Assembly: GCA_963736455.1 (NCBI GenBank)
Contig: CAVTON010000001.1
Span: forward strand, 496,001 to 560,000
Origin: DAHUXD01 sp963736455
GTDB taxonomy: Bacteria; Acidobacteriota; Thermoanaerobaculia; UBA5066; Gp7-AA6
Direction: 5' to 3'
Length of the DNA: 64,000 nucleotides
The notes below the pieces were generated by a model that saw nothing but the letters and a program-made list of their open reading frames with translations, ran no database searches and had not been told where the DNA came from. Both the position numbers and the translations under genes were made by a program. Shown here in pieces: positions 8,189-15,977 of the stretch. Each line of letters begins with the position of its first letter. Within the stretch, counting starts at the first letter, position 1.

Positions 8189-9578
8189 CGGTGCCGGGCG
8201 GCCCGAGCAGCAATCGCATCCGGATGTCCGAGGCTCGCAGGGCCTTACGCTCCGCCGGGGTGTAGCCCTCGTACTGGTACGGCAGATACTGCAGCGGGTG
8301 CGGCCGGGCGAGGAGAACCGTGTCGAAGCCCGCGGGAGCGGACGGCAGGAAGCCGTAGAGAAACGAGGCGAAGAGCAGACGCGTTTCGCGGCCCGGGGGA
8401 ATCGGCACGGACGCCGCCATCCTGCGGAACTCGGCCGGAAACGTCTGCGCGAGCGGAGGCTCGAAGTTGACGGCCGCCTGGAGGATCGCCCCGACGAGGA
8501 CGCCGATCGCGATGCGGCGCGGCGTTCCGGAGCGGCTCCCGAGACGATCCAGCATCGCGGCCGTCACGATGCACGCGAACGGGACGAGCTGGCGGGCGAG
8601 CCTTCCGTACACGACCATCGCGTGGAGCACCGTCGACATCGCGACGAGGCCCCCGTAGATCGACAGCACCCCCGCCGACCCCAAGCGGACGGCCTCGCCG
8701 CCCCGATTCCGGACGAGCTGCACCGCGCCCCAGAGGAACGCGACTCCCCAGAGGATGGCGACGAGATGCTCGGCATGCCACAGATAGGCGAAGGGAAGGC
8801 TCCATCCCTCGCGGAAGTCGCCCTGCGACACCGCCCGCGAGAAAGCGACGAACTGTCGTCCGAGATTTCCGCCCGCGACCGCGTCGCATCCGATCGGAGC
8901 CGCGATCGCGAGGACGAAACAGCCGCCGGCGATGAGCGCCCGCCTCGCGACGTCTCGTCCAGCGAATGGCGCCTGCAGCGCGTGCGCGGCCACGGCGAAG
9001 CCGGCGAGCAGCCAGAAGCCCTCGTAGGTCAAAAACGCCGCCGCCGCGAGAAGGCCGCAGGCGGCCGAGCGACTCCAGCGCCGGGAGCCGCGTCCCGCGA
9101 CGAGAGCGGCCAGGCCGAACGCCATCGAGGCGTCGTAGGGCAGGAGGTGCCGGACGTCGTAGAAGTGCGCCGCGCTCAGCGCGAGCAGCAGCGCGGCCAG
9201 CAGCGCCGCGCGCCGGCTCTCCCCCAGCCGGCGCATCAGCACGGCGACGAGGAGAATGCTCGCGACCGAGAAGAGGGAGAAGAACAGCGCCGGGATCCGG
9301 TCGGAGCGCCGCGTCGCGCGCTCGACCGTCGCCGGCGCCATTCCGAGCACGACGAACAGCGGATGATCGGGCCGGTCGAGCAATCGTCCGGCGCCGGACC
9401 ACTCGCCGAAGGACAGGGCCGCGATGGCCGTCCGGGACCGCTCGTAGCGCGACTCGTCCGGCCAGAAGCCCTGGCCGCCCTTCATCACGAGCACGACGCG
9501 TAGCACGAGGGAGACCGCGAGAACGAGCAGGAGAACACGCCGGTAGAGCCGCTCGGCGGACTGGTTGGGAGGGTCCAT
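8121..9578 (-). CDS. GT39-like polytopic membrane glycosyltransferase
   Basis: About 485 residues with roughly ten hydrophobic segments. The N-terminal loop carries FWPDESRYERS, the acidic WxDE-type motif that follows the first transmembrane helix in GT39/ArnT/PMT-type polyprenyl-phosphate glycosyltransferases, and HFYDVRHLLPYD lies in a later loop. It probably transfers a sugar from a lipid-linked donor across the membrane. An in-frame ATG at 9623 would run into the tRNA gene, so ATG 9578 (MDPPNQSAERL) is used. Convergent with the GDP-mannose gene, which fits a glycan context. Confidence 0.7.
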   Translation of the reverse strand: MDPPNQSAERLYRRVLLLVLAVSLVLRVVLVMKGGQGFWPDESRYERSRTAIAALSFGEWSGAGRLLDRPDHPLFVVLGMAPATVERATRRSDRIPALFFSLFSVASILLVAVLMRRLGESRRAALLAALLLALSAAHFYDVRHLLPYDASMAFGLAALVAGRGSRRWSRSAACGLLAAAAFLTYEGFWLLAGFAVAAHALQAPFAGRDVARRALIAGGCFVLAIAAPIGCDAVAGGNLGRQFVAFSRAVSQGDFREGWSLPFAYLWHAEHLVAILWGVAFLWGAVQLVRNRGGEAVRLGSAGVLSIYGGLVAMSTVLHAMVVYGRLARQLVPFACIVTAAMLDRLGSRSGTPRRIAIGVLVGAILQAAVNFEPPLAQTFPAEFRRMAASVPIPPGRETRLLFASFLYGFLPSAPAGFDTVLLARPHPLQYLPYQYEGYTPAERKALRASDIRMRLLLGPPGTVKPSSPAPGASAARFPHGAASR

Positions 9579-9622
9579 CGGTCGCGTCACGCTCTGGAGC
9601 CTTCGATCACGCCATCGAGCCA

Positions 9623-9700
9623 TGGTGGGACCGGCCGGAGTCGAACCGGCGACCTAGAGTTTAGGAAACTCTTGCTCTATCCAACTGAGCTACGGCCCCT
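9623..9700 (-). tRNA. tRNA-Arg (anticodon CCT)
   Basis: On the reverse strand the acceptor GGGGCCG pairs with CGGTCCC. D-arm GCTCAGTTGGATAGAGC, anticodon stem AGAGT/ACTCT around the loop TTCCTAA (CCT), and T-arm GCCGGTTCGACTCCGGC are all present, and CCA is encoded. It reads AGG codons. The 5-prime half (9661-9700) lies inside the direct repeat that bounds the integrated element to the right, so this half and everything upstream of it, including the promoter, now comes from the element. Confidence 0.95.
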
Positions 9701-9702
9701 CA
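9661..9702. repeat. attL core of the tRNA-Arg element
   Basis: The sequence from TTTAGGAAACTCT through ACGGCCCCTC is repeated at 19443-19484 with one difference (T at 9674, C at 19456). It spans the anticodon loop to the 5-prime end of the tRNA. Confidence 0.95.
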
Positions 9703-9739
9703 GTGAGTTACGCGCAATCAAAAAGCCATTACCCCACTG

Positions 9740-9962
9740 GTGCCCCCACCGCGCCGAGATCAGGCTGCTCGATCACGTCGCCAGTCTACCGCGACCGCTC
9801 GACGCCGCCGGATCGAGCGCGGATCCGCACGACGGGGGGCAATGGGGGCACCCAGGCGACGCGCGCGACGGCGGGCGCGGGCATCGAGCGCGTACAGATT
9901 TTGACCCATCGATTTTTTTTCTAGGATCGCCGCCGAGTTCCCATGCCCCCACCATGCCCCCG
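9740..9962. promoter_or_regulatory. Candidate integrase arm-type sites, left end
   Basis: Copies of TGCCCCCA/G occur at 9741-9748, 9944-9951 and 9955-9962, and inverted at 9843-9850, between attL and the integrase start. Matching copies lie at the other end (19259-19310). Repeated short sites beside both att cores are what tyrosine integrases use for arm binding. The spacing also makes this the likely promoter region for the integrase. The first copy lies about 40 bp upstream of the tRNA-Arg 5-prime end. Confidence 0.5.
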
Positions 9963-9990
9963 TGTTACACTCTTGCACTGGAGGAACGGC

Positions 9991-11052
9991 ATGGGCGTGC
10001 AAGCACACATCACGAAGGACGGGCGCAAGGTCTGGTGGTTTCGCTTCCGACTCGACGGCAAGGAATACGAGCGCTCGACGAACCAAGGCGACCGGAAAGT
10101 AGCTGTCCAAGCCGAGGCCGACTTCCGCAGCGCGCTCGCCAAGGGCGGCATCCGACTCGCCGACCCCTCGAAGGTGCCGACGCTCGCCAACTTCGCCCCG
10201 CGCTTCCTGACCTTTTCCGAGCATGAGAAAGGCGTGCGCGCGTCGACGCTCGCTCTCTACGTTCGAAACCTGGACTCTCTGACCGGCAGCGCGCTCGCCA
10301 AGCTCCCCCTCTCGAAGATCGACTCCGCTGCATTCTCGAAGTACATCGAGGAACGGCGCAGCGGATCGAAGCGCGATATCGGCTTCACGGCGATCCGGCG
10401 CGAGCGTCAGGTACTCGTCTCCCTGCTCCGGTACGCGAAGGAAGTCGGCGAGATTGAAAACGTGCCGATCATCCGGACCCCTGGGAAGCAAGCTCGCCGA
10501 GACTACATCCCGGACGAGAAGACGCTGCTCGCGTATCTCGCCGCCGCTCGCCCCCTGCTCCGGGACGTGGCGATCCTCTCGCTCTCGACTGGAATGCGCC
10601 CTGGAGAGATCCTTGGTCTCTCCCTTACCGAAGTCGCGAAAACCAAGGCTGGCTACGCGATCCGCCTGCTCCAGTCGAAGAGCGAAATGGGGAAAAAGAC
10701 GATCTACCTGGACCGCTCAAATGCACCGCACGCGTGCGCCGTCTTGGACTCGCGGCTCCCCCACCTGTTCACCGATGCCCCTGGAAGGGACACCGCCGAG
10801 CGCGTCGAGAAGGTCTCGAAGATGCATGGACGGCTCCGCGCGCGTCTCAAGCTGCCCGCCGAGTTCGTGCTCTACAGCTTCCGGCACCTGTACATCACAA
10901 ATGCCGCCAAGAACACGCAGGCGCACCAACTGCGCGAGCTTGCGAGGCACCAAGATCTCAAGACGACGATGATCTATTACTCGCCGGAGGAAGCCGAGCG
11001 GCGGAAGCTGGCGCGCGGTGTGCGCCTTCTGTCCGGCAAGGTGCGCATGTAG
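9991..11052 (+). CDS. Tyrosine recombinase/integrase
   Basis: A 353-residue phage-type integrase. The N-terminal arm-binding part (KDGRKVWWFRFRLDGK) is followed by a SAM-like core-binding domain and a catalytic domain with Arg203 (STGMRPGE), the box-II segment YSFRHLYIT (Arg298; the usual first His is Tyr295), His320 (ARHQDL) and the nucleophile at Tyr329 or Tyr330 (MIYYS). The ATG at 9991 is preferred because GGAGG lies 7 nt upstream; earlier in-frame starts lack a ribosome-binding site. It should catalyse integration at the adjacent tRNA-Arg gene. Confidence 0.9.
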   Translation: MGVQAHITKDGRKVWWFRFRLDGKEYERSTNQGDRKVAVQAEADFRSALAKGGIRLADPSKVPTLANFAPRFLTFSEHEKGVRASTLALYVRNLDSLTGSALAKLPLSKIDSAAFSKYIEERRSGSKRDIGFTAIRRERQVLVSLLRYAKEVGEIENVPIIRTPGKQARRDYIPDEKTLLAYLAAARPLLRDVAILSLSTGMRPGEILGLSLTEVAKTKAGYAIRLLQSKSEMGKKTIYLDRSNAPHACAVLDSRLPHLFTDAPGRDTAERVEKVSKMHGRLRARLKLPAEFVLYSFRHLYITNAAKNTQAHQLRELARHQDLKTTMIYYSPEEAERRKLARGVRLLSGKVRM

Positions 11053-11087
11053 ACACCGCGCACAACAGGCGTAGAATTCGCGCCAAG

Positions 11088-11672
11088 TTGGCGTACTGGC
11101 TCAAGAATTCGCTTCTCGGAATCATCGTCCTGGGAACGATCGGGAGCGTTCTCGCCTACTTCCTGCTCAAGATCTCTGGTTGGATCGCGCGAAAACTCGC
11201 GTCGACAGCGCTGGAGCGCTTCCTCTTTTTTTCGCTTCGACCGATGATGTTCACCTTCGTACTGGCGCAACGCTTCTTGAAGGCGAACGACATTCCCCGG
11301 TTCCTCGCTCTCTCCATGTTCGCCATCGGCGGATTGTTCACGTCGATCATCGTTACCGTTCTTCTGCTCGTAGCCGACGTTTTCTACTTCTCGACCGTGG
11401 GAGTGAGGCTAACAGCCGGGTCTTTCTTTCTCGTCACTGCGACCGGTCTCTTTCTCATCTTCCTTTTCCGGGACATCGTCTCGATGGCCGGCTATTTCCG
11501 CCCCGTCTTGGAAAGAGACTGGAACAGCCTGAGAGACCAGTTCAAGCAGAACGAGAAGGTGACAATCGCCGCTGCCTACCAAGTGTTCGACGAGGCCGAC
11601 CCAAAGAAGCCGAAGGGGTCGCCGCCGAAGAGCGAACCGCCGCCGACAGGGTTGCCGAAGAGAGAGGGCTGA
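11088..11672 (+). CDS. Multi-pass membrane protein of the tRNA-Arg element
   Basis: About 194 residues with four hydrophobic segments (LLGIIVLGTIGSVLAYFLL; a Phe-rich second segment ending MMFTFVLA; LFTSIIVTVLLLVADVF; SFFLVTATGLFLIFLF) and a hydrophilic proline-rich C-terminus. The first plausible start after the integrase stop is TTG 11088; no strong ribosome-binding site supports it. The stop overlaps the ATG of the next gene (TGATG), so they form a pair. Not a recognised family. Being directly behind the integrase, it is probably accessory cargo. Confidence 0.55.
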   Translation: MAYWLKNSLLGIIVLGTIGSVLAYFLLKISGWIARKLASTALERFLFFSLRPMMFTFVLAQRFLKANDIPRFLALSMFAIGGLFTSIIVTVLLLVADVFYFSTVGVRLTAGSFFLVTATGLFLIFLFRDIVSMAGYFRPVLERDWNSLRDQFKQNEKVTIAAAYQVFDEADPKKPKGSPPKSEPPPTGLPKREG

Positions 11673-12091
11673 TGCCCGAGTTCCTTATCATCGTCGTCAT
11701 CTTTCTCGCTGGAGCGCCAGGTCACAAGGCGACCCTGGCTCAGCAGGGTCAGTGTGCGGACCGAGCGCGGAAAGCGTTTCTCGATGACAAAGAGGAGTGG
11801 ACCCCGGATTCCAACATGTCGATTTTCGGTCACAACTACACGTCTCACTACAACGTGGACTTGAATACTTGTTTTATCCGGATCCAACTTCAAGGGATGT
11901 TCAAAAAGGACAAGAACTCCTTCACGCGAATCGACGTTCTCGACGCGTTCGAGGGAACGTCATATGGCAGCTACACTGTGGCATGGCCGGACCCCAAAGG
12001 GGAAGAAGAAGTACTGGGAAGTAGCCCCTGCTATTTGTACGACCGGACCCCCACAGAGCCAGAAGGCCTGCGGGTCGGAAGGCGAATTTGA
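11672..12091 (+). CDS. Secreted protein of unknown function
   Basis: A 139-residue protein with an N-terminal hydrophobic export signal (MPEFLIIVVIFLAGAPG). The mature part has YNVDLNTCFIRIQ and LDAFEGTSYGSY, a pattern I associate with a widespread family of small exported hypothetical proteins. Translationally coupled to the membrane protein upstream. The last 20 residues look unnatural: in the +1 frame the sequence continues as ACGSEGEFEKGVALYLEDD up to a TAA at about 12132-12134, so a frameshift near 12050 is likely and the native protein would be slightly longer. Confidence 0.55.
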   Translation: MPEFLIIVVIFLAGAPGHKATLAQQGQCADRARKAFLDDKEEWTPDSNMSIFGHNYTSHYNVDLNTCFIRIQLQGMFKKDKNSFTRIDVLDAFEGTSYGSYTVAWPDPKGEEEVLGSSPCYLYDRTPTEPEGLRVGRRI

Positions 12092-12634
12092 AAAGGGTGT
12101 GGCCCTCTATCTGGAGGACGACCCGGCGAAATAATGGCCGCGCGGAGCCGCCGAACACTGTAACTTGACGCGACAAACTGCTTTCGTGCCCGAGTTTCCT
12201 AAGGTTTCCGTCGAAAAACTCTCGCAAGGGCAGAATCGCCAATATTCATCGGCCTATTTCGCGCCCGGTAAGTTCCTACCCCGAGATGACACCGAGCCGC
12301 CGCACTGGCATCATGCGCGCGTGCTGAACGAACGGAGGCGCATGGCATAGAGAGCGCGCGAGAGCGCGCAGGGATCCGGTGCAAGGGCTATTTCCTCGGC
12401 AGCGTAAGACCCTGGGGGGCCATCGCCGCGAATGGAATGGCACCGAGACAACTGGAGAACATCCCCGTTCCCAAATCGGACCGGTAGCAGCCGCGCAAGC
12501 CCAGCCCGAGCAGCCTTAAGGTCCGGCACCAAGGAACGCCTGTAGGGTTCACCACTGGGCCTGCCGCGAGAACCCGCCTACCGACCCGCTTACGGCACGC
12601 GGGGCAACTGACCGATCCTTTCGGAGGGTTGCCC
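12092..12634. other. 540-bp stretch without a clear gene
   Basis: No coding frame here is convincing. It contains a perfect short hairpin, GCGCGC-GAGA-GCGCGC, at 12354-12369 with a tetraloop, but no T-run after it. Near the right end GGAGG at 12623-12627 is the ribosome-binding site of the next gene. A minus-strand frame with CPAC...PWC at about 12540-12640 looks zinc-ribbon-like, but it overlaps that ribosome-binding site and is not supported enough to call. Confidence 0.4.
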
Positions 12635-12877
12635 ATGCGTTCGAGGAAACCGGTACCCCCGCCCTCTCTCGGCGATCCTGTCCTGCTCACGCCCCGTGAG
12701 GCGAGTGGTCTGCTCCGCTGCTCGCTGAACACCCTGCGCGCCTGGAGTTGTGACCGTGGCGCACGCGGCGGCAAGCGCATCGCGCGCCGGAAGCTCCCCC
12801 TGGTCCGCCTGGGCGGAAAAGTTCTCTACGACCGCGCCGAGATCGTCGCGCTCATCGACGCCGGAAGGGAGCGGTAA
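12635..12877 (+). CDS. Excisionase-like helix-turn-helix protein
   Basis: An 80-residue protein with LLTPREASGLLRCSLNTLRAW (helix-turn-helix) then PLVRLGGKVLYDRAEIVALI, the MerR-like HTH_17 fold of Xis/AlpA-type proteins. GGAGG sits 7 nt before ATG 12635. In integrated elements such proteins direct excision or control early genes, which fits its position as first gene of the small-gene block. TAATG overlap with the next gene. Confidence 0.75.
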   Translation: MRSRKPVPPPSLGDPVLLTPREASGLLRCSLNTLRAWSCDRGARGGKRIARRKLPLVRLGGKVLYDRAEIVALIDAGRER

Positions 12878-13086
12878 TGCCGACGAAGATTGACATCGCT
12901 CCGACCGACTTCGAAGACTCGGCTCTGCTCCAGGATCTCGCGGCGCGCTCTCACGAACGCATCGGAGCCGCGTTCGTTGCTCTCGTCGCGGGTGAGTTCG
13001 AGATCGAGGATCCGGACTTCGCCGAGGATCTCACGCGCGCTGCTCGCTTCGTGGCGTCCGTGATCGTCGCGCAGGTGGCCGCATGA
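12877..13086 (+). CDS. Small acidic protein, unknown
   Basis: Sixty-nine residues, acidic (FEIEDPDFAEDL), probably helical. It starts in the TAATG overlap with the excisionase-like gene and ends in an ATGA overlap with the next, so it lies in one tightly packed operon. No recognisable family. Confidence 0.5.
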   Translation: MPTKIDIAPTDFEDSALLQDLAARSHERIGAAFVALVAGEFEIEDPDFAEDLTRAARFVASVIVAQVAA

Positions 13087-13247
13087 GCGCCCGCACCGAC
13101 GCCTCACGGCGCGGCTTCCGAGTCGAGCAAGGAAAACACTGGAAGGCGTTCGCCGGCACGCGTCTCGTCCTGGTCTTCTCGGCGTCGCCGTCCTGCCGAT
13201 TCTGGCGGCTGAACGCGAAGCACGATCTTCGGAGGGCGGCACGATGA
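13083..13247 (+). CDS. Small basic protein, unknown
   Basis: Fifty-four residues, Arg/Lys-rich (RRGFRVEQGKHWKAFAG, RFWRLNAKHDLRRAAR). Its start overlaps the previous stop and its TGA overlaps the next ATG at 13244, and this dense overlap is the main evidence that it is expressed. Function unknown; a nucleic-acid-binding role is only a guess from charge. Confidence 0.45.
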   Translation: MSARTDASRRGFRVEQGKHWKAFAGTRLVLVFSASPSCRFWRLNAKHDLRRAAR

Positions 13248-13600
13248 ACGCGGAAGAGAACCTGATCTGGAAAGAGACGTTAAGAGAGGCCTTCGCTCTC
13301 ACCGGTCTCCAGACCTTCGACGATCTGCAAGAGATCTGGAGCGAGAGCACCGAGCCGACACCGCCCGAGAAGCTGCTCGCCGCGCTCTTCGGTCAAACAC
13401 TGCCGACGCCGGCCCAGGTTGCTCGCCGGAAAAAGACCGAAGCGGCAGGAGATCCGCCGGCGGCTGCGGAAGCGCCCGGATCTGAAACGCACGCTATTCG
13501 ATCTCCTGGACCGCTATCCGCTCTCCCGCACTCCCACAACCGCCGGCACGCGATGGGGGCCGGAAAAAACTTGAGGGCCGCTGTGTCGTTTCCGAGTTGA
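13244..13600 (+). CDS. Small protein of the element, possibly frameshifted
   Basis: It starts in an ATGA overlap. The first 65 residues look natural (ENLIWKETLREAFALTG, FDDLQEIWSEST). After an A5 run near 13429-13433 the annotated frame becomes low-complexity Ala/Pro, while the +1 frame reads RPKRQEIRRRLRKRP followed by KRTLFDLLDRYPLSRTP and stops at 13574. A frameshift at the A-run, mutational, programmed or a sequencing error, would give a protein of about 110 residues. Function unknown. Confidence 0.4.
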   Translation: MNAEENLIWKETLREAFALTGLQTFDDLQEIWSESTEPTPPEKLLAALFGQTLPTPAQVARRKKTEAAGDPPAAAEAPGSETHAIRSPGPLSALPHSHNRRHAMGAGKNLRAAVSFPS

Positions 13601-13639
13601 TGGGCGATCCTAAAAGTAGGCCAAAGGAAGGGAGACCGA

Positions 13640-13842
13640 ATGAACGAGACCGAAGACAAACCCGGACCGAGCCGAGGCCGAAATCCTCGCCGACTTCGAG
13701 CGCTACTGCGCCTACAAAGCGACCGTGTTGCACGAAGGCGATGGTGACCGCGCTTCGTATGTCGCGGCTGCTCCAGAAGGCGCAGACAGTGGACGCGCTG
13801 CGCGACGAGATCGCCGACGCGCGGGCGGCGCTGGACGAATGA
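13640..13842 (+). pseudogene. Small gene with apparent frameshifts
   Basis: ATG 13640 follows a purine-rich ribosome-binding site (GGAAGGGAGA). Natural-looking sequence is split over three frames: MNETEDKPGPS, then AEILADFERYCAYKATVLHE, then LLQKAQTVDALRDEIADARA ending at 13842. Joined, it would be a helical protein of about 70 residues. Two indels in 200 bp suggest either decay or read errors. The following gene starts at 13839 in an ATGA overlap, so the operon structure is intact. Confidence 0.4.
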
Positions 13843-14006
13843 AGCCCGAGGAGCACGGCTACAACTTCAAGGCGAAGCGACTTCCCGACGAGACCGCAGC
13901 CGAGTTCGCCGCTCGCTCGAAACGCGAAGGTGATGAGTGGAAGGCGATGGTGACCGAGACGCTAGGTCGCTGGCCGTCGGGCGCATTCGAGACGGAGTGG
14001 CGATGA
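13839..14006 (+). CDS. Small hypothetical protein
   Basis: Fifty-five residues (MKPEEHGYNFKAKRLPDET, then a helical segment with KREGDEWKAMVTETL). Overlaps both neighbours by 4 nt, part of the same run of mini-genes. No family recognised. Confidence 0.5.
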   Translation: MKPEEHGYNFKAKRLPDETAAEFAARSKREGDEWKAMVTETLGRWPSGAFETEWR

Positions 14007-14212
14007 ATCGGAGGGAGTACATGGAGACCTTGAAGAAGGAATACACCGATGCTGGCGGCGATGAACTGACCGGCGCGCAACTGGCCGATCTCGCTGCGGA
14101 TCGAAAGCTGGCGCGCGAGTGCGGCACTTTACGGTCGAAGAACAAGCGCCTGGTAAAACTGATCGAGCAACTGAGCGCCTTCGTCAACGCAGCCAATAGG
14201 GAGAATTCATGA
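14003..14212 (+). CDS. Small coiled-coil-like protein
   Basis: Sixty-nine residues with a charged helical C-terminus (LRSKNKRLVKLIEQLSAFV) that could form a short coiled coil. It starts in ATGA overlap and its stop overlaps the next ATG at 14209. Unknown function; gene density and position fit the accessory module between the regulatory and replication genes of the element. Confidence 0.5.
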   Translation: MNRREYMETLKKEYTDAGGDELTGAQLADLAADRKLARECGTLRSKNKRLVKLIEQLSAFVNAANRENS

Positions 14213-14700
14213 CGACCGAAGAAGTGATCGCGCAGGCCGAAGAGCTTGTCGCGAAGCTGAAGAATACGCCGGCTGGACCGGCAGCTGCGGCGGCAGCTTC
14301 TGGCGGCGACGCGCCAGGAAGTGAAGTGCAGACTCTCTCGCCGGAGGCAAGCTCCACACCGCCGATTATTTTGTCGCCCGAGGAACGCGTACGCATGGCC
14401 GATTCCGTCGCGTCGCTGCTGGAGGGCACGACGACGGACGCCAAGCTCGCTCTGCGGCTGCTCCGTGAAGACGGCGTCCAGATCGAAGCCGGCTCCGACA
14501 AGTTGCCGTGCTACCGCAAGGCCGACGGCACGCTCGCCCCGCTGGACGCCGGCGCGCTCCGAGAGCTTCTCGGCCTACCCCACGATGTTCCCCGCTGCGG
14601 GACATCCCGGCTCCGGCGGACGCGGCGGCACCGGCGCTCCCTATCGTCGTTCTGCAGCGAACGATCATCTTGCGGTGTGGCAGGCGCTGAGCGGCGATGA
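14209..14700 (+). CDS. Hypothetical protein of the element
   Basis: 163 residues: an N-terminal helix (TTEEVIAQAEELVAKLKN), an Ala-rich linker, then LSPEERVRMADSVASLLEG and LREDGVQIEAGSDKLPC, with an Arg/Ser-rich tail that is probably an artefact of overlapping the next gene. I see no catalytic motif. The true 3-prime end may lie near 14590 if a frameshift is present. Confidence 0.45.
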   Translation: MTTEEVIAQAEELVAKLKNTPAGPAAAAAASGGDAPGSEVQTLSPEASSTPPIILSPEERVRMADSVASLLEGTTTDAKLALRLLREDGVQIEAGSDKLPCYRKADGTLAPLDAGALRELLGLPHDVPRCGTSRLRRTRRHRRSLSSFCSERSSCGVAGAERR

Positions 14701-15344
14701 GAAGTTTCGCTACTACAAGGCGCACCGCTCCGAGATCATCGCGGCGCGCACTGGGAGGGTCGTCACGAGCATCTTCGACGAGATCAACGCGAGCATCGGG
14801 AAGAAGCGCACGCCGGCAACGCCGGAGCCGGAGAAGTGGATGGACGGAACGCTGAAGGAACAGCCGCGAGCGCGCGATCACGCTGGAAACCAGTTCGACC
14901 GTGAACGGTTCCTCGCTGATCCGGAGTATCGAGTCAAGAACCGCGACCCGTACATTCGCACGCGTACACCTGGACGACGAGATCCGCCGCGACGCCGAGC
15001 AGGCCGAGGCGAACGCCCGAGCGCGCGCCGAGCGCCAGGAACGCCAGACCGGCCGCATTAGAGCCGTCGCGGAAGAGCAGATCGCTTCGGAGACCAGACA
15101 GGAAGCCGCCGAAGAGCGAGCCGAGAAGATCGCGGCACGCGTTGAGCAACTACGCCCGAGCATGACGCCGAGGGTGGACGGAAGAAGGGAACCGACCATG
15201 AAGAAGACGACGACGAAGCCGAAGACGAAGGCAGAAATCGAGACCGAGAAGAATCACGTTCGCCGGCAGCGAGCCGACGCGCTGCAGAAGCGACGCGACG
15301 CCGATCCGACGTGCTCGCCCGCGTTCCAGAAGTGTGAGAAGTAG
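14585..15344 (+). pseudogene. Hypothetical protein, frameshifted near 14965
   Basis: From ATG 14585 the frame reads YRRSAANDHLAVWQALSGDE, SEIIAARTGRVVTSIFDEIN and FDRERFLADPEYRVKNRDPYI, then degenerates. In another frame VHLDDEIRRDAEQAEANARA and a long charged helix (ETRQEAAEERAEKIAARVEQL) continue the protein to 15344. The joined product would have a globular N-terminus and a long coiled-coil tail. A separate 48-residue basic protein may start at ATG 15198, which has its own ribosome-binding site (AAGGGA). Unknown function. Confidence 0.4.
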
Positions 15345-15345
15345 C

Positions 15346-15576
15346 GTGCCGGCACAAGGTCCGGTCGCTTCTCCCCTGGGCGGGTGGATGTACGTCGTCT
15401 GGCTCGACGACTTCAATCCGCCCTGCCACCCCGGCGCGAGCACGCGGCTGGAGATCGCCGCCGGCTGCACCGAGGTCGGAGCGTTCCGGTACACCTGCCC
15501 GGTCGATGGGAAGACCTACACGTTCGAGCGCACGTTGGACGAGAGCCAGCGGCAGGCCGTGAACCGCCATGCCTGA
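15346..15576 (+). CDS. Small cysteine-containing protein
   Basis: From GTG 15346, 76 residues: PLGGWMYVVWLDDFNPPCHP, ...AGCTEVGAFRYTCPVDGKTY. Three cysteines including FRYTCPVDGK resemble half of a zinc ribbon. ATG 15388 is an alternative start. It precedes two other zinc-ribbon-like mini-genes. Unknown function. Confidence 0.5.
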   Translation: MPAQGPVASPLGGWMYVVWLDDFNPPCHPGASTRLEIAAGCTEVGAFRYTCPVDGKTYTFERTLDESQRQAVNRHA

Positions 15577-15579
15577 GCT

Positions 15580-15750
15580 TTGGTCAGCTTGCACTGCTCC
15601 AGGTGCAGAGGCGCGGCGAAGCTGGACGAGAACGGCGACGTTTCTTGCCTCTCGTCGGCGTGTCAGAAACCGATTGATGGACGCCCGGAGGAAGCCGAAG
15701 AGATCGAAGTAGAGCCACGTCATAACAGCCGGCGATGCCGGCAGAGGTAA
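15580..15750 (+). CDS. Zinc-ribbon mini-protein
   Basis: Fifty-six residues with LHCSRCRGAAKLDENGDVSC followed by LSSACQK, a four-cysteine CxxC...CxxxxC zinc-ribbon pattern, then an acidic tail. No ATG precedes it in frame; TTG 15580 is possible, or ATG 15569 with a 2-nt shift (MPEL then VSLHCSRC). Many phage-type elements carry such single zinc-ribbon proteins; the role here is unknown. Confidence 0.45.
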   Translation: MVSLHCSRCRGAAKLDENGDVSCLSSACQKPIDGRPEEAEEIEVEPRHNSRRCRQR

Positions 15751-15752
15751 GA

Positions 15753-15977
15753 ATGCTTCCCCATCTGACGGCGAATGATCTCCCGCCACTGCTCTCCCGC
15801 TCCGGCAACTACTCCTGGAGTTGCCCATCTTGTGCGAAGCCCGGATTCCGTTGGGTCGGGACGAAGGACGGAAAGCTGATTCTCTTGTGCCCCGACCCGA
15901 AGGATCCGTGCTCTTTCGTCGCGATGATCCGCGAGCTTCTGCTCCGCGCGACGGTGGAAAGCGCAGGTGCCGCATGA
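15753..15977 (+). CDS. Zinc-ribbon protein beside the replication gene
   Basis: Seventy-four residues; ATG 15753 is preceded by AGAGGTAAGA. Contains YSWSCPSCAKPGFRWVG and ILLCPDPKDPCSFVAMI, a CxxC...CxxxxxxC zinc-binding module like the N-terminal finger of primases and primase-like proteins. It overlaps the start of the DUF3631-like gene by 4 nt, so a split primase-type system (separate zinc finger and helicase-like parts) is an attractive but unproven reading. Confidence 0.55.
   Translation: MLPHLTANDLPPLLSRSGNYSWSCPSCAKPGFRWVGTKDGKLILLCPDPKDPCSFVAMIRELLLRATVESAGAA

Noticed and set aside
12388..12640. Possible minus-strand zinc-ribbon gene (CPAC...PWC)
   Set aside because: Overlaps the ribosome-binding site and start of the excisionase-like gene and has no conserved continuation; not enough support.
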